The position numbers and the translations under genes were made by a program. From Halogranum gelatinilyticum (lineage in GTDB: Archaea > Halobacteriota > Halobacteria > Halobacteriales > Haloferacaceae), in assembly GCF_900103715.1 (NCBI RefSeq), contig NZ_FNHL01000002.1:496001-560000 (forward strand): 64,000 bases of DNA, given 5' to 3'. Each line of letters begins with the position of its first letter. Position 1 is the first letter of the stretch. Shown here piece after piece: positions 24,308-33,392 of this stretch. The notes beneath the pieces are model-generated. The model did not search any database. It saw only the letters and a list, made by a program, of their open reading frames with translations, and was not told the DNA's origin.

Positions 24308-25879
24308 TCAGTCGGCGCGCAGCCCGTCGGTAAAGCGCGTCGAGTTCTCCGCGGCCGACGGCGACGTGAACGCCGAGACAGCAACGGTGAGCAGCAGACC
24401 GAGTGCCATCCCGTAGAGCGCGAAGTCCCAGCCGAGATAGGTCGCCGGCAGCCCGCCACCGAGGCCGAGCAGGTCGGCGATGGCGGGTGAGAAAACGTGT
24501 GCGAGGTAGAAGGCTTGGCTGCCGACGAGTCCCGCAATCATCCCGTTTCGGTTCGTCCCGCTCCAGTAGAGCGCGACGATGACCGGCAGCGCGAGCTGTG
24601 CGTAGCCGCCGAAGGCCGTGTCGCCGACGGTCACGAGCGACCCCGGCCGGAACAGGCTGGCGACGAAGGCGATGACGGCGAAGGCGACGACGCCGAAGCG
24701 GGCCACCCAGCCCTCACGCTGGCTGCTGGCGGCGGGGTCGACGAGCGGCCGGTAGATGTCCCGCGTCAGATACGACGACCCCGAGAGGAGCATCGAATCG
24801 GACGAGGACATCATCGCCGCCATCGCACCGGCGATGACGAGCGCGGCGAACCACACTGGCGTATATTCGTTCAGGAGTGCCGGGACGACGTTGCCGCCCT
24901 CGGGCACCGTCACGCCGAGCCCCTGCGCCCACGACCCGAGCATGAACGCCGGAACGAAGAGGAGGACGACGAGCACGGGCCAGAGCGCGAACGACCGCTT
25001 CAGCACGCGGTCGGACTTCGCGACGAAGAACCGTTGGTTGATCTGCGGGAACATCGCGACGCCGAAGGCGATGGTGACCGCCGAGGAGATCATCCACTTC
25101 GCCGAGTACAGCCCCCCACCCGAGAGGGTGAAGAGGTCGAAGCTTCCCTCCCCGCCGCCGAGTGCGAGGAAGTCGGGGTTGTTCTGGGCGAGCGCGCTCG
25201 TGGCGGCACCCGGGCCGCCGACGGCGACGAGGACCCAGGCGACCGCCGCCCACGTCACGGTGAGCATGAACAGCCCCTGAATCGTGTCGGTCCAGGCGAC
25301 GCCCCGCAGGCCAGCGAGGACGACGTAGATGATCATGAAGACGGTGATGAGTGCCGCGCCAGCCCAATAGGGAATCATCCCGTCGGTGAGGCCGACGAGT
25401 GCCTCACCGGCACCCATCTGCTGGAGCATCACGTACGGGAACAGCCAGAACAGGGAGATACCGGCGACGAGCGCGCGGAGCCCAGTCGAGCCGAAGCGGT
25501 CGCCGAGCATCTCGCCGAGCGTGACGTAGCCCTGCGTGCGGCCGACGAGCCACTGTTTGTAGCCGATGACGTACCAGAGGATGGCGAAGAGGATGCCGTC
25601 CATCAGCCCCATGACGAGAATCCACTCGGGACCCGCGTTGAACGCGAGGTCCGGGCCGCCGAAGAAGGTGAACGCCGAGAGCAGCGTCGCGAAGGTCGTA
25701 AACAGGAGGACGACCGTCCCCATCGACCGGCTCGCGAGATAGTAGTCCTCGGCCTCGCGGCTCGTCACGCGGTAGGCGAGCAGCCCGACGCCGAGTGCGA
25801 CGACGAGGTAGAGACCGATGACGCCGAGTTGGATTCCGAGGTCACCCGACCCCGTCTGAATGGGTAACAGGTCAGCCAC
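24308..25879 (-). CDS. Sodium:solute symporter (SSS family)
   Basis: A 523-residue membrane protein with about 13 transmembrane helices. The N-terminal YYLASRSMGTVVLLFTTFATLLSAF and the GSWAQGL and SSSDSMLLSGSSYL segments are typical of Na+-coupled SSS transporters (pantothenate/proline group). It follows a DUF3311 gene with an 8-base overlap, the common arrangement in which DUF3311 and SSS act as a transporter pair. The solute is not predictable, though a carboxylate is common in this branch. Confidence 0.92.
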   Translation of the reverse strand: MADLLPIQTGSGDLGIQLGVIGLYLVVALGVGLLAYRVTSREAEDYYLASRSMGTVVLLFTTFATLLSAFTFFGGPDLAFNAGPEWILVMGLMDGILFAILWYVIGYKQWLVGRTQGYVTLGEMLGDRFGSTGLRALVAGISLFWLFPYVMLQQMGAGEALVGLTDGMIPYWAGAALITVFMIIYVVLAGLRGVAWTDTIQGLFMLTVTWAAVAWVLVAVGGPGAATSALAQNNPDFLALGGGEGSFDLFTLSGGGLYSAKWMISSAVTIAFGVAMFPQINQRFFVAKSDRVLKRSFALWPVLVVLLFVPAFMLGSWAQGLGVTVPEGGNVVPALLNEYTPVWFAALVIAGAMAAMMSSSDSMLLSGSSYLTRDIYRPLVDPAASSQREGWVARFGVVAFAVIAFVASLFRPGSLVTVGDTAFGGYAQLALPVIVALYWSGTNRNGMIAGLVGSQAFYLAHVFSPAIADLLGLGGGLPATYLGWDFALYGMALGLLLTVAVSAFTSPSAAENSTRFTDGLRAD

Positions 25880-26087
25880 GGCTGACCCCCATCACGCTGT
25901 CCCACCCGGTCTGTGTGAAGGCGTAGAACGTCGCCGTCGCGAGCACCATCCAGCCGATGTGCCACCAGAGCCACAGCGGCAGCCCGGCGACGACCTGCGA
26001 GTTACCCCACAGGAACCACGGGATGGCGAGTGCGACGAGGACGGCGAAGACGGCCGCCCAACGGATCGCGTCGGTATTCGGACGCAT
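25872..26087 (-). CDS. DUF3311 small membrane protein
   Basis: A 71-residue protein with two transmembrane helices: one near RWAAVFAVLVALAIPWFLW and another around WWHIGWMVLATATFYAF. DUF3311 proteins regularly precede SSS-family symporters and are thought to be accessory subunits. The ATG at 26087 is preferred, with TTTACG about 29 nt upstream; the extension to 26111 is polar and short. It overlaps the symporter gene. Confidence 0.8.
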   Translation of the reverse strand: MRPNTDAIRWAAVFAVLVALAIPWFLWGNSQVVAGLPLWLWWHIGWMVLATATFYAFTQTGWDSVMGVSRG

Positions 26088-26221
26088 ACATGAAGAGTAG
26101 CTCACACGCATACGTAAAGATTGCTAATAGTCGTTCTTCGGCCAGTATTGAAGACAAATTCTCTTCACAGGGGCGGGTGACTACCGTCGGAGCTAACTAC
26201 CGGCCCCTGACATCACATCTC

Positions 26222-26989
26222 ATGGACACTGCGATTCAGCTCTACTCGCTTCGCTCACTCGACGAACCGCTGGAAGAGACGCTCGCCCGCGTCGCCGACG
26301 CCGGACTCGACGGTGCGGAGTTCGCCGGGACCGGCGACGCCTCGCCGACGGAGTTGCGCGCGACGCTCGACGAGCAGGGTCTCGCCGCGGCGGGCGCGCA
26401 CGTCCCCATCGAGGTCATCGAGGACGACGTGGCCGACATCGTCCGGACCTGCACACTCCTCGGGACCGACACGCTCGTCGTCCCCATCCTCGACGCCGAC
26501 CGCTTCGCCGACGCCGACGCGGTGGCGGAGACGGCGACGATGCTCTCTGAACTCGCCGAGCGCGTCGCGGACGACGGGCTCCGGCTCGCGTACCACAACC
26601 ACGAGCTGGAGTTCGTCGCGGTCGACGGCGACGGTGCAGGCGACGGCGAGGAGTCGGAGACCGCCTTCGAGCGGCTGGTCGAGACGACCGAGGGCGTCGA
26701 CTTCGAACTCGACGTCGGCTGGGCGCACGCGGCCGGAGCCGATCCGGTCGCGCTCATCGAGCAGTACGGCGAGCGGATCTCGCGTGTCCACCTGAAGGAC
26801 GTCGCCGTCGACGCCGCCGCCGAGCGCGGTGGTCGGCCGGTCGACCTCGGTGTGGGCGACGTGCCGCTGGTCGAGTGCGCCGAGGCGGCCCGCGCCGCCG
26901 ACGTCGACTGGGCAGTCTTCGAGCACGACGCGCCGGAAGACCCGGTCGCGTTCGTGGAGAGCGCGGGCGAGTGGTCCGACCGCGTGTAA
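26222..26989 (+). CDS. Sugar phosphate isomerase/epimerase
   Basis: A 255-residue TIM-barrel protein of the xylose-isomerase-like (AP-endonuclease 2) superfamily. MDTAIQLYSLRSLDEPL opens it, and metal-ligand regions occur at LAYHNHELEF, FELDVGWAHAAG and RVHLKDV. WAVFEHDAPEDP ends the barrel. Such enzymes interconvert sugars or related polyols. The ATG at 26222 is chosen because the upstream in-frame part is unlike the family and AGCTAACTAC lies 26 nt upstream. It is divergent from the SSS/DUF3311 pair. Confidence 0.85.
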   Translation: MDTAIQLYSLRSLDEPLEETLARVADAGLDGAEFAGTGDASPTELRATLDEQGLAAAGAHVPIEVIEDDVADIVRTCTLLGTDTLVVPILDADRFADADAVAETATMLSELAERVADDGLRLAYHNHELEFVAVDGDGAGDGEESETAFERLVETTEGVDFELDVGWAHAAGADPVALIEQYGERISRVHLKDVAVDAAAERGGRPVDLGVGDVPLVECAEAARAADVDWAVFEHDAPEDPVAFVESAGEWSDRV

Positions 26990-27039
26990 GAGCGCGGGCG
27001 AATGGGTCAACCGTAGATAGGAGCGCGAATCAGCAGGTC

Positions 27040-27083
27040 GTCCGGTTGCCGTCCGGCGGCCGTCCGGCAGTCGTCGGGCGGTC
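27040..27083. repeat. Four tandem 11-bp repeats
   Basis: GTCCGGTTGCC, GTCCGGCGGCC, GTCCGGCAGTC and GTCGGGCGGTC follow each other without gaps between the isomerase and dnaG genes. They share GTCxGG at the start of each unit. An imperfect microsatellite is the simplest reading; a protein-binding array upstream of dnaG is possible. Confidence 0.5.
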
Positions 27084-27143
27084 GTGCGAATAGATTCCAG
27101 GGAGCTATCGCCAGTACGATAGGTATTTCCCCCGTGGCGGACG

Positions 27144-27212
27144 TATATAAGACGAGTGGGAGCGGCCCACATCACTATCACCATCATCACCCCCACGGAG
27201 GGGGATTCCATC
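27144..27212 (+). promoter_or_regulatory. dnaG promoter and leader with SD hairpin
   Basis: TATATAA at 27144-27150 is a clear TATA box, giving a start near 27172 and a leader of about 40 nt. The leader contains CCCCC (27190-27194) and GGGGG (27200-27204), which can pair and bury the Shine-Dalgarno-like GGAGG ahead of the ATG at 27213. Leaders are unusual in this window, so this arrangement may allow translational control of primase. Confidence 0.55.
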
Positions 27213-28769
27213 ATGGACGACACAGCAAAATACCTCATCCACGCAGCCATCACCGCCGACGGGGTGGTCGAGCGGAGCGACGTGGTCGGAGCCATCTTCG
27301 GGCAGACCGAAGGCTTGCTCGGCGACGACCTCGACCTCCGCGACCTCCAGCAGTCCTCGAAGGTCGGCCGCATTGACGTACAGATACAGAGCGAAAACGG
27401 TCAGTCCTACGGCGAGGTCACCATCGCCAGCAGCCTCGACAAGGTCGAGACCTCCATCCTCGCGGCCTCCCTGGAGACCATCGCCCGCGTCGGCCCATGT
27501 CAGGCCACCGTCGAGGTGACCGACATCGAGGACGTCCGGGCGGCCAAACGCCGCGAAGTGGTCGAGCGAGCCAAGGAACTGCTCGCGGACTCCTTCGACG
27601 AGAGCGTCATGACCAGCCGCGAGATCCTCGAAGAGGTCCGGGAGTCGGTCCGCGTCGGCGACATCACCGAGTACGAGGGCTATCCCGCCGGGCCGAACGT
27701 CGACAGCTCCGACGCCATCATCGTCGTCGAAGGGCGCGCTGACGTGCTGACGCTCCTGCGCTACGGCATCAAGAACGCCGTCGCCGTCGAGGGGACGAAC
27801 GTCCCCGACGTCGTCGCGTCGCTGACCCAAGAGCGCAACGTGACCGCCTTCCTCGACGGCGACCGCGGCGGCGAACTCATCCTGCGCGAACTCGCGCAGG
27901 TCGGGACCGTCGACTACGTAGCGTTCGCCCCGCGCGGCCGCTCGGTCGAGGATCTCGCCCGCCACGAGGTCATGTCGGCACTCCGCGACAAGGTGCCGTA
28001 CGAGACGCTCGACGACGAACCGGTCGACCGGGAGTCGCTCCCGACCACGGAGACCGCTGCGACGCCCACGCCGGAGGAATCGGTAGACCCTCGGGTGGAG
28101 CTGTCGGCGACGACTGAGTCGTCGCCAGCTCCCGCCTCGGAGCCTGACGAGTCCGAGGCCAGCGTCGCCGGGACGAGCGCGACGGCCGCCGAGACCGACG
28201 CGTCCGCAGTGAGCCGCGAACGGGCCGTCGGCTCCGACGTCTCGGCCAACGGGACGGCCGACGGCGCGGCCGACGACGCGGTCACCGTCGAACCCATCCC
28301 GCGTGAGACCGACACGGGCGAGCGCGACGAGACGGGACCGACGGACGGCCGTGACGAGACGGACGAAACTGGAGAACCCGACGCCGGTGCCGACGAAGCG
28401 GCGGCCGAGTCGGCCGAGTCGGATGAAGCAGATGAAGCGGACGAAGCGGATGCGGCTGTCGGGGACCCGACACCGTCGCTCCGCGAACACGTCCGAGAGG
28501 TCGTCGCAAGCGAGTCGTCGACTGTCCGACTGCTCGACGAGACACTCGCCCAACTCGGCGAGTCGCCCGCGGCCGACGCCTTCGACGCCGTCGTCGGGGC
28601 CGAGACCGCCCCCTACGCACTCGTCGTCGACGACGAGATCAGTCAACGACTCGTCGACATCGCCGCCCAGCGCGGCGTCGAACACATCGTCGGCCGCTCG
28701 GCTGGCGAGTTCGTCAAGAAACCCGTCGGCGTCCGCGTCCGGACGGCCGACCAGCTGTTGAACGACTGA
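27213..28769 (+). CDS. dnaG: DnaG-type primase
   Basis: A 518-residue archaeal DnaG. In archaea this protein associates with the RNA exosome as a Csl4-linked factor as well as carrying a bacterial-type Toprim domain. The N-terminal domain begins [17 protein letters not shown]. The Toprim core shows [13 protein letters not shown] and the metal-binding [15 protein letters not shown]. Residues about 270-430 are a long low-complexity acidic linker, longer than the core domains. A conserved C-terminal helical domain follows ([11 protein letters not shown]...VRTADQLL). The ATG at 27213 follows a GGAGG sequence. Confidence 0.95.
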   Translation: MDDTAKYLIHAAITADGVVERSDVVGAIFGQTEGLLGDDLDLRDLQQSSKVGRIDVQIQSENGQSYGEVTIASSLDKVETSILAASLETIARVGPCQATVEVTDIEDVRAAKRREVVERAKELLADSFDESVMTSREILEEVRESVRVGDITEYEGYPAGPNVDSSDAIIVVEGRADVLTLLRYGIKNAVAVEGTNVPDVVASLTQERNVTAFLDGDRGGELILRELAQVGTVDYVAFAPRGRSVEDLARHEVMSALRDKVPYETLDDEPVDRESLPTTETAATPTPEESVDPRVELSATTESSPAPASEPDESEASVAGTSATAAETDASAVSRERAVGSDVSANGTADGAADDAVTVEPIPRETDTGERDETGPTDGRDETDETGEPDAGADEAAAESAESDEADEADEADAAVGDPTPSLREHVREVVASESSTVRLLDETLAQLGESPAADAFDAVVGAETAPYALVVDDEISQRLVDIAAQRGVEHIVGRSAGEFVKKPVGVRVRTADQLLND

Positions 28770-28804
28770 GTAGCCAGTAGACTCTGAATCAGCGGACCGC
28801 TCTT

Positions 28805-29209
28805 TTATACCGTCTTCACGAACCACAGTGCCGGCGCGCCACCGAAGTAGTCCGGCCGCCGCTCGCGCTCCTCGAAGCCGATGGCACGGTAAAACGCCTG
28901 CGCCCCTTCGTTGTCGGGTTCGACCGCGAGCGTCACCTCCTCGCCCGCGGCGAGACCGTCCGTGACCGCGTCGAGCAGTGCCGTCGCGTGGCCCTCGCGG
29001 CGGTGGTCGTCGTCGACGACGAGTTCCGCGACGTGGACGCCGTCGCCGGGGACGGGCAGGACGTAGCCGACGACGTCGCCGTCCACGGTCGCGACGAGCA
29101 CGTCGCCGACGACGAGACCGTAGTCCAAGAGGTCCGGACTCTGGCGGGGAAGGAGCGACTGGAGTCGGGCGAGACGGCTGCCGTCGGTGGGTGTGGCGCG
29201 GCGAATCAT
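28805..29209 (-). CDS. GNAT-family N-acetyltransferase
   Basis: A 134-residue single GNAT domain resembling RimI. MIRRATPTDGSRLARLQ is the first strand and helix. VAELVVDDDHRREGHATALL is the acetyl-CoA pyrophosphate loop (motif A), and AVEPDNEGAQAFYRAIGFEER is motif B. The ATG at 29209 lies 7 bases after the DUF92 stop, so the gene belongs to that operon. The acceptor is unknown. Confidence 0.8.
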   Translation of the reverse strand: MIRRATPTDGSRLARLQSLLPRQSPDLLDYGLVVGDVLVATVDGDVVGYVLPVPGDGVHVAELVVDDDHRREGHATALLDAVTDGLAAGEEVTLAVEPDNEGAQAFYRAIGFEERERRPDYFGGAPALWFVKTV

Positions 29210-29216
29210 GCGTAGG

Positions 29217-30530
29217 TCAGAGGAGGACGACCGCGAGGACGACACTCACGACTGCACCGGCGAGCGTCGCGAGGAAGTTCACGCTCTGGTTGCCGATGCG
29301 GTCGCCTTCGACGGTTGCCCCGAGCAGGCTGTCGACGGTCATGCCGCCGAGACCGCCGCCGACGATGACGAGTGCGCCGAAGAGCGGGTCGGCGATAGGC
29401 AGGCTGACGACGGCGATGGCGGCGACGAGGGCCGCACCGGCGATACCGGCGAGTTCGCCCTGCCACGTCACCCCGCCGTCGGTGCCGGGCGGGACGCGTT
29501 CGAGCGTCGTGATGAGCCGCGGCGTGTCGAACAGGCCGCCGATCTCGCTGGAGAGGGTGTCGCTCATGGCCGTCGCGAGCGACCCGGTGAAGGCGAACAG
29601 AAACAGCGTTCCGGGCAGCATGACCATCTCGCTGGCCGCGAAGCCGATGACGGCAAAGAGGGCGACGGCGGCGTTGCCGAGGACGTTGCCGCTGCCGCGG
29701 GCACCCTCGTTGTCCTCGGCGACGCCGCGGTCCAGTTTGTCGTCGTATTTGAACTTCGTCGAGAGGCCGCCGACGCCGAAGAAGGCGATGAGGACGGCGA
29801 ACCAGCCGAAGCCGCCGAGGATGATGGTCAACACGCCGAGCAGCACACCCGCCAGCATCCCGGTGACGGAGGCCGTTCCGAGCGCGTAAGAAGCGTAGCC
29901 GAGGACGACCATCACGGCCAGCGCGCCGACGATCTCCAGCGGCGGAATCGTCGTGACGAGCTGGGCGAAGAACCACAGGAGTAGCCCCACGGAGAGCATG
30001 ACGAGCGGGTCGTCGCGCTCGTAGAGCACGGAGCGGAGCAGCGCGGCGACGAGCGCGCCGGTCGAGGCCAGAAAGGCGGCGACGGCGGGGTCGATACTCG
30101 TCGTGGTGACACTCGCGGTCGCGACCTGGCCGACCGTCCCGGCGAGGAAGCCGACGACGGTGAAGCCCAGCGTCCCGATGAAGGGGTCGTCGGAGTAGTC
30201 GCCGACGAACCGCTCGCCGAGGTTGCCGTAGGCGAGGACGAGCACCGCGGTCACGAACAGGCTCACCGGCATCGGGTCGGTGAGCACGGTCGCGAGCAGT
30301 GCGAGTCCGGTCGCGGCGAGCGAGAAGCCCGCCAGCCCATTGAGGCGGCGGTCCTCGTAGTCACCGGGACGTGCGAACAGCTCGAACAGCGGGCCGTCGT
30401 CGACGACAAAGGCCGCCAACGCCGCGATGACGGCGAACGGGACGGCCGCCGCGGCACCGAGTATCGGTGCCGCGAGCGACAGCGTCCCCACGGCGGCGAA
30501 CCCGCCTGCACGCCGGAGTGTCGAAGTCAC
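29217..30530 (-). CDS. DUF92 integral membrane protein (VTE6-like)
   Basis: A 437-residue membrane protein with about 12 hydrophobic segments. The DUF92/COG1836 block is seen from GFGWFAVLIAFFGVGGLSTKFKY through GTLFLFAFTGSLATAMSDTLSSEIG to GALVIVGGGLGGMTVDSLLGATVEG. Plant VTE6 of this family phosphorylates phytyl phosphate, so a lipid-phosphate kinase role is possible. The GTG start at 30530 is favoured by GGTTAAGTG about 28 nt upstream; the much longer in-frame extension has the composition of an antisense shadow of the opposite gene. It is divergent from the cis-prenyltransferase-like gene. Confidence 0.8.
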   Translation of the reverse strand: MTSTLRRAGGFAAVGTLSLAAPILGAAAAVPFAVIAALAAFVVDDGPLFELFARPGDYEDRRLNGLAGFSLAATGLALLATVLTDPMPVSLFVTAVLVLAYGNLGERFVGDYSDDPFIGTLGFTVVGFLAGTVGQVATASVTTTSIDPAVAAFLASTGALVAALLRSVLYERDDPLVMLSVGLLLWFFAQLVTTIPPLEIVGALAVMVVLGYASYALGTASVTGMLAGVLLGVLTIILGGFGWFAVLIAFFGVGGLSTKFKYDDKLDRGVAEDNEGARGSGNVLGNAAVALFAVIGFAASEMVMLPGTLFLFAFTGSLATAMSDTLSSEIGGLFDTPRLITTLERVPPGTDGGVTWQGELAGIAGAALVAAIAVVSLPIADPLFGALVIVGGGLGGMTVDSLLGATVEGDRIGNQSVNFLATLAGAVVSVVLAVVLL

Positions 30531-30638
30531 ATCTGCCGGTATCGCCGACGCACACTTAACCCTCCCGACACGCCCGACCGGGACGTGACCCGGGGTGACA
30601 CAGAAGGCGTTTAACGCTGCCACTCCGTCTCGCCGTGT

Positions 30639-31247
30639 GTGGGACTCTACGACGCCTATCTCGCGATGCGTCACCGCCGCGCCGAGGCCGAGCCACCGGC
30701 ACATATCGCGGTCGTCATCACCGAGCGCGACCTCCTGGAACAGGGCGCGTACGACACGCTGGAGGCCTTCCTCGGCTGGGCCTTCGAGTACGGTGCCGAA
30801 CGCGTCACGGTCTCGGTGAGCGTCCTCGACGAGGCCGTCGCGCCGACGCTCGAACGCGAACTCCGCGACGTCGACGCTCCCCGTCCGGTCGCGGTCCGCG
30901 GTCCCGGCGACACCGAGCGCGCCGACGAACCCATCCAGGTGAGCATCGGGCTCGGCGGCAAACACGAGTTCGCCGAGGCCGTCCGCGCGCTCGCAGAAGA
31001 GGTCGACGCGGGGCGGCTGGCCCCCAAGGACATCGACGAGAGCGACGTCGAAGACCGCCTCGTCTTCCCCGAGGAACCCGACCTCGTCATCAAGACCGGC
31101 GCGGAACGGCTCTCGGACTTCATGATCTGGCAGTCGGTCTACTCGGAACTCTACTTCACCGACGTCAACTGGCGAGATTTCAGGAAGCGCGACTATCTCC
31201 GCGCCGTCTTGGACTATCAAGATCGGCAGCGGCGGTTCGGCCGCTAG
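30639..31247 (+). CDS. cis-Prenyltransferase-like subunit lacking catalytic motif
   Basis: A 202-residue protein of the undecaprenyl-diphosphate-synthase family. The C-terminal half is clear: VIKTGAERLSDFMIWQSVYSELYFTD, then RDFRKRDYLRAVLDYQDRQRRFGR with the RxG motif. The N-terminal strand reads PAHIAVVITERD where active enzymes have an Asp in DGNRR; that Asp is replaced by Thr28. So it cannot be a complete enzyme alone, but resembles the non-catalytic NgBR-type partner. GTG start at 30639, with TTTAA about 27 nt upstream. Confidence 0.8.
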   Translation: MGLYDAYLAMRHRRAEAEPPAHIAVVITERDLLEQGAYDTLEAFLGWAFEYGAERVTVSVSVLDEAVAPTLERELRDVDAPRPVAVRGPGDTERADEPIQVSIGLGGKHEFAEAVRALAEEVDAGRLAPKDIDESDVEDRLVFPEEPDLVIKTGAERLSDFMIWQSVYSELYFTDVNWRDFRKRDYLRAVLDYQDRQRRFGR

Positions 31248-31292
31248 GCCGAGCCATCAAATCTCTGATTCGCGTGGTTCGGTCGCTGACGG

Positions 31293-31718
31293 TCACGTCC
31301 GCGCCGCCAGATATACCACCGCCAGCTCGTGGAGTGCGGGATGGGGCATCGCTCGCGGGCGAGCCTCCCAGACGAGTTCGAGTGTCTCACGGAGCGGGCA
31401 CTCCCTCTCGGTTGCGAGTGCCGTCGCGAGCACCGTCGCGCTCCGTGAGATACCGGCACTGCAGTTGACGAGGAGCGTCCCGTCGCGTCGGTGAAGTGTC
31501 CGGGCGGTGTCGACCGCTGCCGCGAACGCGGCCCAGTCGTTGCCGGGACCGTCGGTCAGCGGGTGGTGGTGCGTCGTAAGCGGAGACGGCTCACTCGACA
31601 CGGAGAGCACGGCGTCGAAGGTTCCCTCGGGCAGTCGGGTCGCTGCGTGACGGTTCCCGATGAAGAGTTTGTCGTCGATACGTCGGACGGTGATGTGGGT
31701 TCGGTCGTCTCCAGCCAT
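31293..31718 (-). CDS. Dual-specificity protein phosphatase-like
   Basis: A 141-residue phosphatase of the cysteine-dependent type. VNCSAGISRSATVLATAL gives the CxxGxxR active-site loop (Cys86, Arg92), preceded by Asp61 in the GNDWAAF loop as a candidate general acid. The usual His before Cys is Asn. It is likely a dual-specificity protein phosphatase, though members of this fold also dephosphorylate lipids or nucleotides. It lies between the two cis-prenyltransferase-like genes, 37 bases downstream of the catalytic one in the same direction, so they may be cotranscribed. Confidence 0.85.
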   Translation of the reverse strand: MAGDDRTHITVRRIDDKLFIGNRHAATRLPEGTFDAVLSVSSEPSPLTTHHHPLTDGPGNDWAAFAAAVDTARTLHRRDGTLLVNCSAGISRSATVLATALATERECPLRETLELVWEARPRAMPHPALHELAVVYLAART

Positions 31719-31754
31719 GGCTGTACGACCCGGCCGTGACCCGAGACGAGCGAG

Positions 31755-32684
31755 TCAGTCCGCCGTCTCGTTGCCCTGCCGCTCCAGCTCCGCCGACAGC
31801 TCCTCGGCACCGCGGTTCGACAGCTGCTCGCGCAGGCGACTGCCGACCGCGCGGGCCTCGTCGAGTTCGACGCTCGCCAGCGCGCGGACCAGCGCGACGG
31901 CGCGCTCCGTTCTGGTGCGCTGCCACGACGCCTCGCGGGACTCGTAGGTGCGGATGCCGCGCAGGAAGTCGACCTTCGAGAACTCCGGCCAGTAGGGAGC
32001 ACAGAAGTAGACGGCCGCCTCGTTGCCGTTGGCGTGCCACGGCAGGAAGTTCGAGGTGCGCTCGTCGCCGCCGGTGCGGATGATGAGGTCGACGTCGCGG
32101 ACGGGCTGGCGGTAGAGCCGCGATTCGACCGCCGCGCTGTCGATGTCTGCGGGGTCGAGGTCGCCCGCCTCGACAGCCTCGGCGACGTCGCGGGCGGCTC
32201 GGAGAAGTTCGTTGCGGCCGCCGTAGGCGAGCGCGATGTTCAATCTGAACTCCTCGTAGTCGGCAGTGCGGCGCTCGGCGTAATCGATGGCGTCGGTGAC
32301 GCGCTCGGGGAGGCGGTCGATGTCGCCGATTGCGCGGATGCAGACGCCGTTGTCGTGGACGCGCTCGGCGTCGGCGAACTCGTAGAGCTTGTCCTCCAAG
32401 AGGTCGAACAGCGGTTCGAGTTCGCCCTCGGGGCGGTTGAAGTTCTCCGTCGAGAAGGCGTAGAGCGTCAGCTCCTCGATACCGAGTTCCTCACACCAGT
32501 CGAGGACCTGTTCCGTGGTCTGGGCGCCCGCGCGGTGGCCGTCGGGGGCGTCCTCGCCACGGTTGCGCGCGTAGCGGCGGTTGCCGTCCTGAATGATGGC
32601 GACGTGGGCTGGCCCGTCGTTGAGTTCGCGGCGAAGCAGCCGCTCGTACCCGCGGGCGAACGCCGTCCGGAGCCACTGGCGCAT
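31755..32684 (-). CDS. uppS: Catalytic cis-prenyltransferase (UppS-like)
   Basis: A 309-residue enzyme that extends isoprenoid diphosphates with cis double bonds to make the polyprenyl/dolichol lipid carrier used in glycosylation. PAHVAIIQDGNRRYARNRG gives the catalytic Asp33 and phosphate-binding DGNRR. LYAFSTENFNRP and DLIIRTGGDERTSNFLPW are further family motifs. Where the family usually ends its domain with RRFGG, this protein has SREASWQR, so it lacks the RxG motif. The ATG at 32684 has GTATACG about 28 nt upstream. Confidence 0.9.
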   Translation of the reverse strand: MRQWLRTAFARGYERLLRRELNDGPAHVAIIQDGNRRYARNRGEDAPDGHRAGAQTTEQVLDWCEELGIEELTLYAFSTENFNRPEGELEPLFDLLEDKLYEFADAERVHDNGVCIRAIGDIDRLPERVTDAIDYAERRTADYEEFRLNIALAYGGRNELLRAARDVAEAVEAGDLDPADIDSAAVESRLYRQPVRDVDLIIRTGGDERTSNFLPWHANGNEAAVYFCAPYWPEFSKVDFLRGIRTYESREASWQRTRTERAVALVRALASVELDEARAVGSRLREQLSNRGAEELSAELERQGNETAD

Positions 32685-32880
32685 ACTGTCTGTGGCTGTC
32701 GCCGCCGACCCGTATACGTTTTGTGACCCGTCGGTGACGTGTCTCGCCGCCGTCGGTGCGCGTTTCCGCCCTAAACGGCGTCGTTGACGCTGAATAACCG
32801 CGTCCGTGTCGCATCGGCCTCCCACCGTCGCTCGCGACGGAACCGCCACCCGTATATCGGAGCACCGACGACGACGAGTT

Positions 32881-33279
32881 ATGAGCGACGCTGTCGACGA
32901 CGACCTCTATCAACGCACCCTCGCGCTGCTCGAACCGGGCGACATCGAACTCGTGGGCGCGATTGTCCATACGGACCTCGGTGGCCAAGAGGACCTAGAG
33001 ATGCACGAACTCACGGTCGAGTTGAACGACGTCATCGCCGAGCACGCGGGGAAGGGCGAGACGTACATCTACGCCGGAAACGACAATACGGACTTCGCCT
33101 CGAACCAGTTCCACGGGCTGACGCTCGACGGCGACGAGTTCGTCTGGGAGTGCCAACAGCTGCTCCGAAGCGGCACGTTCGACCTCGTGTTCTACTACGA
33201 AGCGATCGCCGACCAGGACGCCATCGTCGCCGCCATCGAGGAGACCGACCACGTCGACCGCGTGACGCCGGTCCCCTGA
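32881..33279 (+). CDS. DUF5778 family protein
   Basis: A 132-residue acidic soluble protein, MSDAVDDDLYQRTLALLEPGDIELVGAIVHT, typical of the haloarchaeal DUF5778 family; function unknown. It contains a WECQQLLRSGTFDLVFYYEAIADQD segment and looks like a compact alpha/beta fold. GTATATC about 26 nt upstream supports the ATG at 32881. It is divergent from uppS and upstream of the heme operon. Confidence 0.8.
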   Translation: MSDAVDDDLYQRTLALLEPGDIELVGAIVHTDLGGQEDLEMHELTVELNDVIAEHAGKGETYIYAGNDNTDFASNQFHGLTLDGDEFVWECQQLLRSGTFDLVFYYEAIADQDAIVAAIEETDHVDRVTPVP

Positions 33280-33392
33280 GCCGCGGCCCACGTCTCTTCT
33301 TCCTGCGAGCGACGCGAAACCTGCTCACCAGCGGTAGCCGTGCGTCGGTGTATCCCGCGCCGCTTATGCTTCGGCAGTCCTGACAAAGTGGT

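Noticed and set aside
30530-31220. N-terminal extension of the DUF92 frame
   Set aside because: It lies antisense to the cis-prenyltransferase-like gene, and the promoter element near 30558 places the start at GTG 30530.
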